Assembly (NCBI GenBank): GCA_910575555.1
Contig: CAJTFX010000009.1
Span: 62,001-126,000, forward strand
DNA length: 64,000 nt
Source of the DNA: Lachnospiraceae bacterium
GTDB lineage: Bacteria; Bacillota; Clostridia; Lachnospirales; Lachnospiraceae
Direction of reading: 5' to 3'
This document shows positions 35,118 to 43,002 of the stretch, one piece after another (the first letter of the stretch is position 1; every line of letters starts with the position of its first letter). Both the position numbers and the translations under genes were made by a program. The notes under the pieces were generated by a model. It did no database searches. It saw only the letters and a list, made by a program, of their open reading frames with translations, and was not told where the DNA came from.

Positions 35118-36320
35118 CTACTTTCCCATTTCAATACGCTTCGGCTCCACAATCCCCCCATGGAACTGAGACTTGTCCACATAATAAAATGTCATAGGGC
35201 TGTTTGGATTAAAATCCTCTGGAAACGTCGCAAGAAACATATACTTCTCCGTCCCTGGAAACAAATAGTAAAGACTTCCAAATCCTCTGGTGGGAATCTC
35301 TGCCGCCAGGGTTCCGTCATGCTCATAAACACGCACCCGATAGTCATCTTCCGGCACCGGTTCTGGAACCTCCAGCCAATTATCCGTCATAAAATAGACA
35401 TATTTTTTGTCCAACCCCCGCAGGTTGTCCTTTTTCCCCACACTGATAAAATCTTCCTCGGTAAGCCGCTCCCAGTCCTCTCCCTTTTTGGCACGGTAGT
35501 ATTTCTTTTCTTTATCATATGGTTCATAAGATATATCCTTCTGCTCCATCAAAAACGATATGTCTTTCCCCAGTTCAATCCTGCAGGTCATGGGCTCATG
35601 GATCTTTTCTGTTTCCCCTGATTCCAAATCAACTTTTAAATAAACGCTTTCTCTTCCTGTATCCGCAGGATCAAAAAGATAAAAATAGCAGAACCCATCC
35701 ATGCACTTCATCTGGTTAATGGTGTGCTCCGGGTATTCTGCTGTCTCATAGAGTATCTCCTCTTTCTCTGGATGGTATGCCGGAAAAGCCCTAATGGTGT
35801 GCACCACACTGTCTGCCTTCCATGCCTTGTCTCCAACATATGCCATTCCTTCATAAATAGCAAACCCATTGATTTCTGTTCCCTTGTCATATAAAACGGT
35901 TCGTTCTGTTCCATCCAAAGAAAGCTTATAAAGAGACATTCCAGAAGTTTTCATGCTGCTTCCCGTGACATACAATGCATCCTTATAATAATAAATATGT
36001 GTTCCGCCAACCCCCACATAAGCATTACATTCATAATAATCCCAAAGGTTTTCCACACCTTCGTCATTGTGAATACATTCCAGCTTATCGCATACAATTG
36101 TACTCTTCTGAAAGTCATGGGACACATAATATACAAAGCCACGCTGCACAATATAATACCCTTCCGGCGATGCCGTAATAGGAGCTGACAAAAAGGCAAC
36201 AAAATCACCTGCTGTCTCTGAACTTTCCCCAAAGCCTTTCCCGCTGCCTGAATGACAGCCTATCCCCAGCAGCAAACACAGAAAAGCCAAAACAATTACT
36301 GCAGAAACTATCTTCTTCAA
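35118..36320 (-). CDS. Lipoprotein with DUF5050-like beta-propeller
   Basis: 400 residues. Signal peptide with lipobox LLGIGC (Cys22). The rest consists of repeated short strands such as GFVYYVSHDF, THIYYYKDALYVTGSSM and KYVYFMTDNWLEV, a pattern seen in DUF5050/propeller domains on clostridial surfaces. It heads the exporter operon, so it may bind the exported or sensed compound outside the membrane. Family assignment is tentative. Confidence 0.7.
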   Translation of the reverse strand: MKKIVSAVIVLAFLCLLLGIGCHSGSGKGFGESSETAGDFVAFLSAPITASPEGYYIVQRGFVYYVSHDFQKSTIVCDKLECIHNDEGVENLWDYYECNAYVGVGGTHIYYYKDALYVTGSSMKTSGMSLYKLSLDGTERTVLYDKGTEINGFAIYEGMAYVGDKAWKADSVVHTIRAFPAYHPEKEEILYETAEYPEHTINQMKCMDGFCYFYLFDPADTGRESVYLKVDLESGETEKIHEPMTCRIELGKDISFLMEQKDISYEPYDKEKKYYRAKKGEDWERLTEEDFISVGKKDNLRGLDKKYVYFMTDNWLEVPEPVPEDDYRVRVYEHDGTLAAEIPTRGFGSLYYLFPGTEKYMFLATFPEDFNPNSPMTFYYVDKSQFHGGIVEPKRIEMGK

Positions 36321-36343
36321 GCTTATCCCTCCTTAAATAGAAA

Positions 36344-36363
36344 AGGGGACACACTGGTCCCCT
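36344..36363 (-). terminator. Hairpin between the small secreted protein and the lipoprotein operon
   Basis: AGGGGAC-N6-GTCCCCT followed on the minus strand by TTTTCTATTT. It can act as a partial terminator, giving more of the upstream small protein than of the exporter genes. Confidence 0.7.
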
Positions 36364-36389
36364 GTCTTCTTGCGCAGTCACTGATAGAT

Positions 36390-36752
36390 TCAATTCCGTC
36401 CTGCGCCAGATGCTGTATTATACACATTCAAAATACCAGCTGAATAATATTCAATTTTGTGTCTAGAATTCGCAGATGAAAACTCCCTTGGAGCTGGAAC
36501 TGTCACCCTTGCACCAGTTACTACTATTCCATGGGCAGTCTGGGAAGTAGTACTTCCACCATCTGAATAATTTCCTGTAACAGTCACAGAACAAGCTGTA
36601 GCACTGTGGCATTCCGTTATTCCCATTGCTGCACGATTTCCTCCTTCCATTGTTGTAACGCAACGGTTACTTGGCACTGCAAAAGCTGTTACTGAAAACA
36701 TCATAAATGCCAAAACAAAAGCAGTTCCTCCAAAAAGTCCTTTTTTCTTCAT
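36390..36752 (-). CDS. Small secreted protein at head of exporter locus
   Basis: 120 residues from ATG 36752, preferred to 36773 because it leads directly into the signal peptide (MKKKGLFGGTAFVLAFMMFS to about AFA) with GGAGGTAACT before it. The mature part is about 93 residues, with three Cys, rich in Ser/Thr/Gly (TECHSATACSVTVTGNYSDG), beta-like. Not recognised. Its strong expression potential and position before a lipoprotein/ATPase/permease set make it a candidate exported or sensed partner. Confidence 0.7.
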   Translation of the reverse strand: MKKKGLFGGTAFVLAFMMFSVTAFAVPSNRCVTTMEGGNRAAMGITECHSATACSVTVTGNYSDGGSTTSQTAHGIVVTGARVTVPAPREFSSANSRHKIEYYSAGILNVYNTASGAGRN

Positions 36753-37061
36753 ATTAGTTACCTCCTTAATCAATTATCTACCTTATGTACAATTAGCACA
36801 AGACACCTTGTACAACGGACTCCCCTCCTCCCCATATTTATCTACCTTCTATATAATAGCTACCATTCATTTATATTGTATATATTATACTATTTTTTTC
36901 TGTTTGTCAATTTTTTTTTGGGTATTTTTTACAATTTTAGATTTGTTTTCATCTAAACTACGCGACATATCCAATATGGGGCTGTCGCTTGAACGAATAA
37001 AAATTCGTGAAGCAACAGCCCCATAATTACCCGCCGGCAAAGACTGGCTTGGCTAGTTTTC
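36753..37061. other. AT-rich intergenic region with a promoter and hairpin
   Basis: On the minus strand TTGACA (36905-36910) precedes TATAAT (36884-36889) with a 15-base spacer, short of ideal, about 130 bp before the secreted-protein ATG. The rest is poly-T/A sequence and the hairpin at 36976-37024. No gene. Confidence 0.45.
36976..37024 (-). terminator. Strong hairpin of the GGGGCTGTCGC family
   Basis: ATGGGGCTGTCGCTTGAACG and its imperfect complement ending AGCAACAGCCCCAT, loop AAAA. It lies 38 bp after the stop of the small membrane protein (37062-37319). Same family as 15405, 37817 and 58092. Confidence 0.65.
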
Positions 37062-37319
37062 CTATTTACTGCTCTGATGTTCGTTTACATTCTGTTTCTT
37101 CTTTTTGTTTTTACACCACCATGTGCCTGCCACCGAACAGCTGCCACCTAAAATAAACAAAAGGAATATGAATGCAATCATAACAATAATACTTGATCTT
37201 CCAATGATTGCCCGTCCTCTTTCATCACGGGAGGATTTTATAAAAAATAAGACAACCAAAATAATCGTAATCGGTACACCATACCATATCCCTGCTATCA
37301 GTATTGGCCTATTGTTCAC
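37062..37319 (-). CDS. Small membrane protein downstream of Xre regulator
   Basis: 85 residues with two helices (about 7-27 and 43-66), Lys-rich C-terminal tail. GTG start at 37319 just after the regulator gene; the frame is open further upstream and GGAGG near the regulator stop may drive an earlier non-ATG start. Regulator plus small membrane protein pairs of this kind are common in Clostridia. No function known. Confidence 0.6.
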   Translation of the reverse strand: MNNRPILIAGIWYGVPITIILVVLFFIKSSRDERGRAIIGRSSIIVMIAFIFLLFILGGSCSVAGTWWCKNKKKKQNVNEHQSSK

Positions 37320-37339
37320 AAGTTCATTCAGTATTTTAA

Positions 37340-37564
37340 TTACTTTTCTGCCTCCGAAAAATCAAATAAATCTTCAATCATCACATCAAATATTTTTGAA
37401 ATACTATACGCCAACATCATGGATGGATTATAGCGATTACGCTCGAGCTGCATAATTGTTTGCCTTGAAACACCCACCAAAGCGGCAAGCTCTTGTTGCA
37501 TCATTCTTTTTGTGGCTCTGTACACATGGATTTTAATTTCAAACTGATATTTATTTTGTGACAA
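37340..37564 (-). CDS. Xre-family regulator, short form
   Basis: 74 residues. HTH domain MMQQELAALVGVSRQTIMQL then ERNRYNPSMMLAYSISKIFD, the one-domain family that usually controls a membrane-protein neighbour. Probable TTG start at 37564 after AAAGGCGG. The small membrane protein follows in the same direction. Confidence 0.85.
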   Translation of the reverse strand: MSQNKYQFEIKIHVYRATKRMMQQELAALVGVSRQTIMQLERNRYNPSMMLAYSISKIFDVMIEDLFDFSEAEK

Positions 37565-37873
37565 TAGCCCGCCGCCTTTCTTTGCCTTTATTGTTATTTC
37601 ACAAATCTCTCACTCATGAGGGACTTGAACACTTTATGCGCCGAGCATGGCCGCTTCAGCGACATAATGCCCTTCGTGGGGGTGCGCATCCCTTTTTTCT
37701 TTTTAAAATATGCTTTTCAAGCCATGAAAATTGCTTATTGAAGAGCTCCTTTTTTGCAGAATGGCAGAATAAATTGGAAAATCACCTTAAATAAATCAAT
37801 GAAAGAACAAAAATGAAGCTGCCGCTTCACGAATTTTTCACTCGTTAAAGCGACAGCCCTATGAAATATGCTG
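37565..37873. other. Intergenic region before flagellin 3' end
   Basis: Nothing gene-like: open frames here lack start signals. The right part holds the flagellin terminator (37817-37860). Confidence 0.4.
37817..37860 (-). terminator. Flagellin terminator, GGGCTGTCGC family
   Basis: Minus strand AGGGCTGTCGCTTTAACGAG pairs with TCGTGAAGCGGCAGC, followed by TTCATTTTTG. It begins 14 bp after the flagellin stop. Confidence 0.75.
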
Positions 37874-39829
37874 TTACTGAAGTAAGGACAATACGCCCTG
37901 TGTGGACTGGTTTGCCTGAGCAAGCATGGACTGGCCTGCCTGTGCAAGAATGTTGTTCTTGCTGTATTCCACCATCTCTTCCGCCATATCGGTGTCGCGG
38001 ATACGGGATTCTGCTGAGGTGGTATTCTCAACGATATTATCCAGGTTGGCAATGGTATGCTCTAATCTGTTCTGTACGGCTCCCAATGCGGAACGCTGTG
38101 CGGATACTTTGGAAATTGCGTCTGCAATTGCGTCAATTGCGTAGGTTGCGGAATTACCGCTGTCGTCAGACACGTTCAGACCTTTTACCCCAAGCCCTGC
38201 GGCGTCCATAGCGTCAATGTCTACGGTAATCTTATTGGTCATGTCAGCGTCAGAGCCTACATGAAGGTTGAAGGACAATGCTTCTTTCACTTCCACGCTG
38301 CCCTGGGTGATTGTGAATTTGCCGTCGCCGTCGTTGGTCACGGTTGCTTCTGTGTCAGCTCCGATACTGGAAGCCTTCTGCAGTTCTTCTGCGATCATGG
38401 TATATGCCTGTTTTGCGCTGATTACTTTTTCGGTGTTTTCCGGGAGGGCGATATCGCCGATGACGGTATTTGCAGCTCCTGCACCATTGATATCAACTTT
38501 ATCTCCATCATGGATTTTTGACAAAATACTATCTTTGGTAAGTTTGAATGCTTCTTCGTCCACATCCGCTTCATCAACGATAGTGTAAGTAACCTGATCA
38601 TGCCCGCTTCCAACCGTTACTGTATCACCTACTGCCAATGCGTCAATTGCATCATATATTTCTTTTGCAGATTTGGGTGTTTCTTCTGTAGCTATTGTAG
38701 TAACGCCGCCCTGAGTTACACTGTCTCCTGCGGAAAGTGCAACAGCGGTAGTATCTGTAATGCCTGCTCCGGCCTTTGCGATTGTGGAGGCCTTTGTATT
38801 TGCAAGCATAGATATGCTTACTTCCCCTTTTTCTAAAGACGAAACAATCGTTACACCTTCAGCTCCTGCAACTTTTGCAGCTGTGCCATTTGCAGTTCCG
38901 CTGTCCTTCGTAGTAATTAAAGTCGCTCCGCCTGTACCAACTGTTACCTGCTGTCCGGCTGCCAATGCGTCATTCACCATTTTCTGCAAATCAGCCGCAC
39001 TGCGGTCGTTTGTAGTAGTGCTCGAAGCAGCAGCTACTGTATATTCTTCTTCTCCGATTTTTATTTTATCGCCAGTTGCCCACTGCAGATCACTGACTGA
39101 CAATTTATCGGTTAATGTATAAGTATTTCCCTGATATGTTACACTGTCGCCTGCTGCCAGTGTAGCTGTGGTCGTAAAAAGAGCATTGTCAGATTTAAGA
39201 TAACCATCTGTGGAAGTATTCAGTTCTCCTGCATCCTTATGATTTCCTGACATTCCAATGGTATACTCTTTTCCGCCAATGGTAACCTTATCGCCGTTTT
39301 CTAAGGCCTTATCCAGTTCAAAGCCTGACACTCCGCCGCCTTTATCCGTCAGCTTGCCTTTGATGCCTGCATCATGGGCTGCAACCTTCTCTGTTGTGGT
39401 GGCTCCTCCTTTATCCCCTTTCAGCAGATAAATCTCATTGAACTTTGTTGTCTCTGCCACGCGGTCGATTTCCGTGGTCAGCTGGTCGATTTCCGCCTGA
39501 ATCGCGTCCCTGTCTGATTCAGAGTTGGTTCCGTTGGCCGCCTGGGTTGCCAGCTCGTTCATACGCTGCAGCATGGAGTGCACTTCCGTCAGGGCCCCCT
39601 CTGCCGTCTGCACTGCGGACACCCCGTCCTGGGCGTTGGTGGATGCACGGTCAAGGCCGCGGATCTGCTTCCTCATTTTCTCCGAAATGGTCAATCCTGC
39701 CGCGTCGTCTGCCGCACGGTTGATTTTATATCCGGATGATAACTTCTCTGTGGACTTTGCCTGTGCGCCTGTGGTTACCCCAAGCATTCTGTTTGCGTTC
39801 ATCGCCTGCATGTTGTGTTGTACTACCAT
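37874..39829 (-). CDS. Flagellin with large repetitive central domain
   Basis: 651 residues from ATG 39829 (AAGGAGGAAAAATT upstream). The conserved N-terminus MVVQHNMQAMNANRMLGVTT and helices to about 140 include LQRMNELATQAANGT, the region contacted by TLR5 in other flagellins. The conserved C-terminus (about 585-651) ends STQGVLSLLQ. Between them lie about 430 residues with seven or so variants of a G-D-x-V-T-x-G-G-x-x-Y-T-I motif (for example GDKVTIGGKEYTIG, GDSVTYQGNTYTLT, GDKIKIGEEEYTVA), probably beta-strand surface modules. Polymerised outside the cell into the filament. csrA lies upstream and a CsrA-like site overlaps its ribosome site. Confidence 0.95.
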   Translation of the reverse strand: MVVQHNMQAMNANRMLGVTTGAQAKSTEKLSSGYKINRAADDAAGLTISEKMRKQIRGLDRASTNAQDGVSAVQTAEGALTEVHSMLQRMNELATQAANGTNSESDRDAIQAEIDQLTTEIDRVAETTKFNEIYLLKGDKGGATTTEKVAAHDAGIKGKLTDKGGGVSGFELDKALENGDKVTIGGKEYTIGMSGNHKDAGELNTSTDGYLKSDNALFTTTATLAAGDSVTYQGNTYTLTDKLSVSDLQWATGDKIKIGEEEYTVAAASSTTTNDRSAADLQKMVNDALAAGQQVTVGTGGATLITTKDSGTANGTAAKVAGAEGVTIVSSLEKGEVSISMLANTKASTIAKAGAGITDTTAVALSAGDSVTQGGVTTIATEETPKSAKEIYDAIDALAVGDTVTVGSGHDQVTYTIVDEADVDEEAFKLTKDSILSKIHDGDKVDINGAGAANTVIGDIALPENTEKVISAKQAYTMIAEELQKASSIGADTEATVTNDGDGKFTITQGSVEVKEALSFNLHVGSDADMTNKITVDIDAMDAAGLGVKGLNVSDDSGNSATYAIDAIADAISKVSAQRSALGAVQNRLEHTIANLDNIVENTTSAESRIRDTDMAEEMVEYSKNNILAQAGQSMLAQANQSTQGVLSLLQ

Positions 39830-39835
39830 AATTTT

Positions 39836-39845
39836 TCCTCCTTGT
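39836..39845 (-). promoter_or_regulatory. CsrA-like binding site over the flagellin Shine-Dalgarno
   Basis: The leader reads ACAAGGAGGA, matching the CsrA consensus (A-C-A-x-GGA) with its GGA in the ribosome site. A second candidate, ACAGGGAG, lies about 180 bases upstream (40018-40025). In Bacillus CsrA represses flagellin through such paired sites. Confidence 0.55.
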
Positions 39846-40064
39846 TGTCTATGGTTTTTCTGCCGCAAATCCGTTTGCGCGCATCTGGCCCTGTTTTTGG
39901 GACTGCGGACTGAAACGTCCCCGGCAGTCCTTCGGGCTGTTTATAATAAGCAGTGAAAACTGCATTATTACCTGCTGCCTCTGCACTGGAAGCCCCCTTA
40001 TAAAATGTCTGTTCTTTCTCCCTGTTCCGCTCTGCTCCAACGGACGTACCGCGGCAGCTGGGAA

Positions 40065-40343
40065 CTACACGTTCTTTCTGGCTTTCCTGCGCTCCGCCAT
40101 CAGAATGGCCTTGATTTTCTCTTTGGCCTCCGGGGAAATCTCCCTGTCTCTGTAATGCTTCACTTCATTTCCCGGGCCCGGCGCCATGCCGTAACGCTCC
40201 AGCGCCTCGCTTCTGGCAATGTTGTAGGATTTGGGCGCATCCACCAGAATCCGTATGTTGTTGGAGCTTCCTCCGGCAAATACAATCTTGATGTCATCGC
40301 CGATTAAGACATATTCCCCTGGCTTTACTGATAATTTCAGCAT
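40065..40343 (-). CDS. csrA: CsrA-family translational regulator
   Basis: 92 residues. The first 60 match CsrA (MLKLSVKPGEYVLIGDDIKI then VFAGGSSNNIRILVDAPKSYNI), an RNA-binding dimer that blocks ribosome access at GGA motifs. The C-terminal extension of about 30 residues (ISPEAKEKIKAILMAERRKA) is longer than the usual 60-75-residue protein and highly basic. It is upstream of flagellin in the same orientation, 235 bp apart, and directly downstream of the proposed invertible promoter. The fliW partner gene is not in the window. Start ATG follows AGGAGGTT. Confidence 0.85.
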   Translation of the reverse strand: MLKLSVKPGEYVLIGDDIKIVFAGGSSNNIRILVDAPKSYNIARSEALERYGMAPGPGNEVKHYRDREISPEAKEKIKAILMAERRKARKNV

Positions 40344-40392
40344 ACATAACCTCCTGTTCTTCTTTCCGGCATCCCCGTACTGCTAATTTTGG

Positions 40393-40613
40393 AATGCAAC
40401 AGTTTATAGTAAACTGTTGCGTCCCTGCCCTGATTTTGATTATGCAAATATTTCATTAATACCGTTTATTTTGAAAAATAATCGAAAACAATAGAATTAT
40501 CAGTGAATTTAAGAAAAAGAAATTTTTTTAATTTAGATGTTAAGTATTTTTCTTTTGGTTCGATATATATGGTGTAAAGGCAAATGCAACATTTTACTAT
40601 AAAATGTTGCATT
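40393..40613. repeat. Inverted 30-bp site pair flanking 161 bp (putative invertible switch)
   Basis: Left site 40393-40422 (AATGCAACAGTTTATAGTAA then ACTGTTGCGT) and right site 40584-40613 are 27/30 identical when one is reversed. Each is itself a near-palindrome with an asymmetric TAG/CTA centre, and the central 11 bases TTTATAGTAAA are identical, the architecture of tyrosine-recombinase crossover sites. The right site is extended to perfect 20-bp arms (40577-40619). A FimB-sized recombinase gene lies 270 bp to the right and csrA starts 50 bp to the left. Confidence 0.65.
40540..40566 (+). promoter_or_regulatory. Sigma-D (flagellar)-like promoter inside the switch, facing right
   Basis: TTAA (40540-40543), 15 bases, TTCGATAT (40559-40566), against the Bacillus sigma-D consensus TAAA-N15-GCCGATAT (3/4 and 6/8 matches). 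In the present orientation it points away from csrA and flagellin. Inversion of the bracketed segment would place it about 60-70 bp upstream of the csrA ATG, pointing at it. Confidence 0.5.
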
Positions 40614-40884
40614 TGCCTTAATTATTTTTTATGCAATTCCATATAATACATTTAAAAAATGATCTGAGCCGGCTCATTGTCAAAAACTTCCAAAAAAATT
40701 TCCTCCACTGTCCAAAAAAAATCGTTCAATGGATAAAATAATGTTACAACTTATTCACCATCCGGCTTTTTACAGCGGCACAGCAAATAACTAATCCCCG
40801 CCACAGCCGAATGGGGAATACTGCAAAATACATGCAGTTATGTGCGCAAAAAACCGGATCTTACAAAAGATGGAGGTAACATAT

Positions 40885-41463
40885 ATGGGTACTACGCAAC
40901 CAATCAGAGAGAAGAAAGAATTGAAACAGTTTATGGACTACTATCGAAACATCCGTCCAAATGCCAGAAATTATGTATTGATTACATTCGGTCTGCATAC
41001 CGCCCTTCGCATCAGCGATATCCTGAACCTGAACTGGCAGGATGTGTATGATTTCGAGAAAAAGAATTTCCGCAACCACATTTTTGTACGGGAGGAAAAA
41101 ACCGGGAAGGAGAATGTTGTGGCTTTAAACGCGCATTTAAAAGATTCCCTGGAACTTTACAAAAATCTGAGAAACCCTTCTCAGGAAGACTACATTTTCA
41201 CCAAAACTACTAATTTTTCCCGCCCCTTAAGCCGCTCCCAGGCATTCCGCATCATTAAGAAAGCGGCCACAGAAACGCTCCATGATCCCCATATCAGCTG
41301 TCATTCCCTTCGGAAAACCTTTGGGTATCATGCATGGAAGCAGGGGGTTCCCCCTGCTCTGTTAATGGAAATCTACAACCATTCTTCCTATACCATTACC
41401 AAAAGATATCTGGGAATTGCCCAGGATGAACGGGATTCTATTTATATGGATATTGATTTTTAG
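40885..41463 (+). CDS. FimB-like short tyrosine recombinase
   Basis: 192 residues from ATG 40885 (GATGGAGGTAAC upstream; an earlier in-frame start lacks a site). Catalytic residues of tyrosine recombinases are present: R42 (HTALRISD), H140 and R143 (SCHSLRKT), H166 (YNHSS) and Y175 (KRYLG). The length matches FimB/FimE-type invertases, which lack the usual N-terminal core-binding domain, rather than phage integrases (350-400). No phage or ICE genes adjoin it. A DNA invertase acting on the 40393/40584 sites is the proposed role. Confidence 0.85.
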   Translation: MGTTQPIREKKELKQFMDYYRNIRPNARNYVLITFGLHTALRISDILNLNWQDVYDFEKKNFRNHIFVREEKTGKENVVALNAHLKDSLELYKNLRNPSQEDYIFTKTTNFSRPLSRSQAFRIIKKAATETLHDPHISCHSLRKTFGYHAWKQGVPPALLMEIYNHSSYTITKRYLGIAQDERDSIYMDIDF

Positions 41464-41478
41464 ATAAATCAGCAAAAA

Positions 41479-41516
41479 GTCTGGCCGGACATAGCATTCG
41501 CAGTGTCCGGCCAGAC
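41479..41516 (+). terminator. Terminator of the recombinase gene
   Basis: GTCTGGCCGGACA (41479-41491) and TGTCCGGCCAGAC (41504-41516), perfect 13-bp arms, 16 bp after the stop. Confidence 0.75.
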
Positions 41517-41564
41517 CGTAAAAGGCAGCTTTCTCCCTGTCAAACCTTTTTCCCGCAGCATTTT

Positions 41565-41927
41565 TTATACCATTCCGTTTTCATTCAGCCATCCCACAAT
41601 ATCAGAAAGCATCATTCCTTTGGCAAACTCCTGGTAAATCACTGTGCACAGCTCGTCCGCCTCTTCTGTGTCATAGTCCAGTTCCCGGCAGAAGAACTCT
41701 TAAAAATTTTTTCGAAAATCCGAATCTTCTTTCCATTCGCATAAGGTTATTTTTTTCTGGTAAAACTCAAATTCATAATGTTCTGTTTTCTCACAATCCA
41801 AAAGTTCCTCTAAAATCCATGCAAGCTGCGTAAAAGTAATGCCAAAAGGAACAACCCCCCGCCGCCAGACAGGAGGTTTTGTGCCTTTTCTGATCATTTT
41901 AAGCTGAAACCAATTCATCCTTTTCAC
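41565..41927 (-). pseudogene. pRiA4b ORF-3-like protein, in-frame stop
   Basis: The first 75 residues (MKRMNWFQLKMIRKGTKPPV, ITFTQLAWILEELLDCEKTE, YEFEFYQKKI) match the plasmid pRiA4b ORF-3-like family. A TAA at 41700-41702 interrupts it, and the same frame continues EFFCRELDYDTEEADELCTV through SDIVGWLNENGMV to 41565. The usual middle of the family is missing, so this is a deleted and truncated copy. Confidence 0.6.
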
Positions 41928-42073
41928 CTCTGTTATAGCTATCCTGCCGTAAGTTTCACCTCTATTCTATGACAGCCGGAATAAAATATCAATGGTTCTT
42001 TTCTTTTTTACTCTTGACTTTACAGACTCTTGTGTTATCTTAAAACAGACAACTGAAAGCAAGGAGAGAACAA

Positions 42074-42967
42074 ATGCACAGCCAACCACAAAACAATTAC
42101 CTCCGGGGCGTTTCCATGATTCTTATGTCTGCATTCTGCTTTGCATGCATGAATATCTGTATCCGCCTGTCCGGCAATCTTCCGTCCATACAAAAAAGTT
42201 TCTTCCGCAATCTGGTGGCAGCCCTGTTTGCCGGAATTATTATCCTGAAAAATTACGGCAGGCCCCAGCCCGTTTCCCTGTATATTCCAAAAGAGGCCCG
42301 GACTGCCCTTATACTGCGGTGTGTGTTCGGCACCGCAGGCATCCTCTGCAATTTCTACGCGGTGGATCATCTGCTTGTGGCGGACGCTTCTATTTTAAAT
42401 AAACTGTCGCCTTTTTTTGCCGTTATTTTTTCTTATTTTCTATTGAAGGAAAAAATACGGCCCATTCAGGCTGCCTGCATTTTCTCCGCTTTCTGCGGCT
42501 GCCTGTTTATTGTAAAGCCGGGATTCCACAATGCCGCGCTGCTTCCCGCATTGATCGGGGTATGCGGCGGTCTTGGAGCGGGGATTGCCTATACCATGGT
42601 GCGTAAACTGGGAACTATGAAGATTCAGGGGCCTGTGATCGTCTTTTATTTCTCACTGTTTTCCTGCCTGTTTGTTACACCCTGGATGATTCTGGATTTT
42701 GCGCCTATGACGCCAGGACAGACTTTGACGCTCCTGCTGACGGGCCTGTTTGCCGCAGGCGGACAGTTCGCCATTACCGCCGCATACACCTGCGCCCCTG
42801 CCAAAAAAATCTCTATTTTTGATTATTCCCAGATTATCTTTGCAGCCATTCTGGGATTCGCCCTGTTTGGAGAACTTCCGGACAAATACAGTTTTATCGG
42901 ATATGCCCTTGTGATTACGGCTTCCCTGATGATGTTTCTGTATAACTGCAGGAAGGAAGAGCCGTAA
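42074..42967 (+). CDS. DMT-superfamily (EamA) transporter
   Basis: 297 residues, ten membrane helices in two five-helix EamA repeats (about 10-140 and 155-290). RNLVAALFAGIII, KLSPFFAVIFSYFLLKEKIR and DYSQIIFAAILGFALFGELP are the repeat-typical pieces. Members export metabolites such as amino acids or nucleotides-derived compounds; substrate cannot be read. GGAGAG precedes the ATG. It stands alone between convergent neighbours. Confidence 0.9.
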   Translation: MHSQPQNNYLRGVSMILMSAFCFACMNICIRLSGNLPSIQKSFFRNLVAALFAGIIILKNYGRPQPVSLYIPKEARTALILRCVFGTAGILCNFYAVDHLLVADASILNKLSPFFAVIFSYFLLKEKIRPIQAACIFSAFCGCLFIVKPGFHNAALLPALIGVCGGLGAGIAYTMVRKLGTMKIQGPVIVFYFSLFSCLFVTPWMILDFAPMTPGQTLTLLLTGLFAAGGQFAITAAYTCAPAKKISIFDYSQIIFAAILGFALFGELPDKYSFIGYALVITASLMMFLYNCRKEEP

Positions 42968-43002
42968 TCTGAAAGGGACTGCCGCATTCTATGATTGAAT
43001 GG

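Noticed and set aside
37874-39829. Long plus-strand frames opposite flagellin
   Set aside because: They mirror the repeated flagellin codons and lack start signals.
40423-40583. Promoter reading left (toward csrA) in the present orientation
   Set aside because: Only weak -10/-35 matches (for example TTGTTT-N17-TAAACG); none approaches the quality of the rightward sigma-D-like site.
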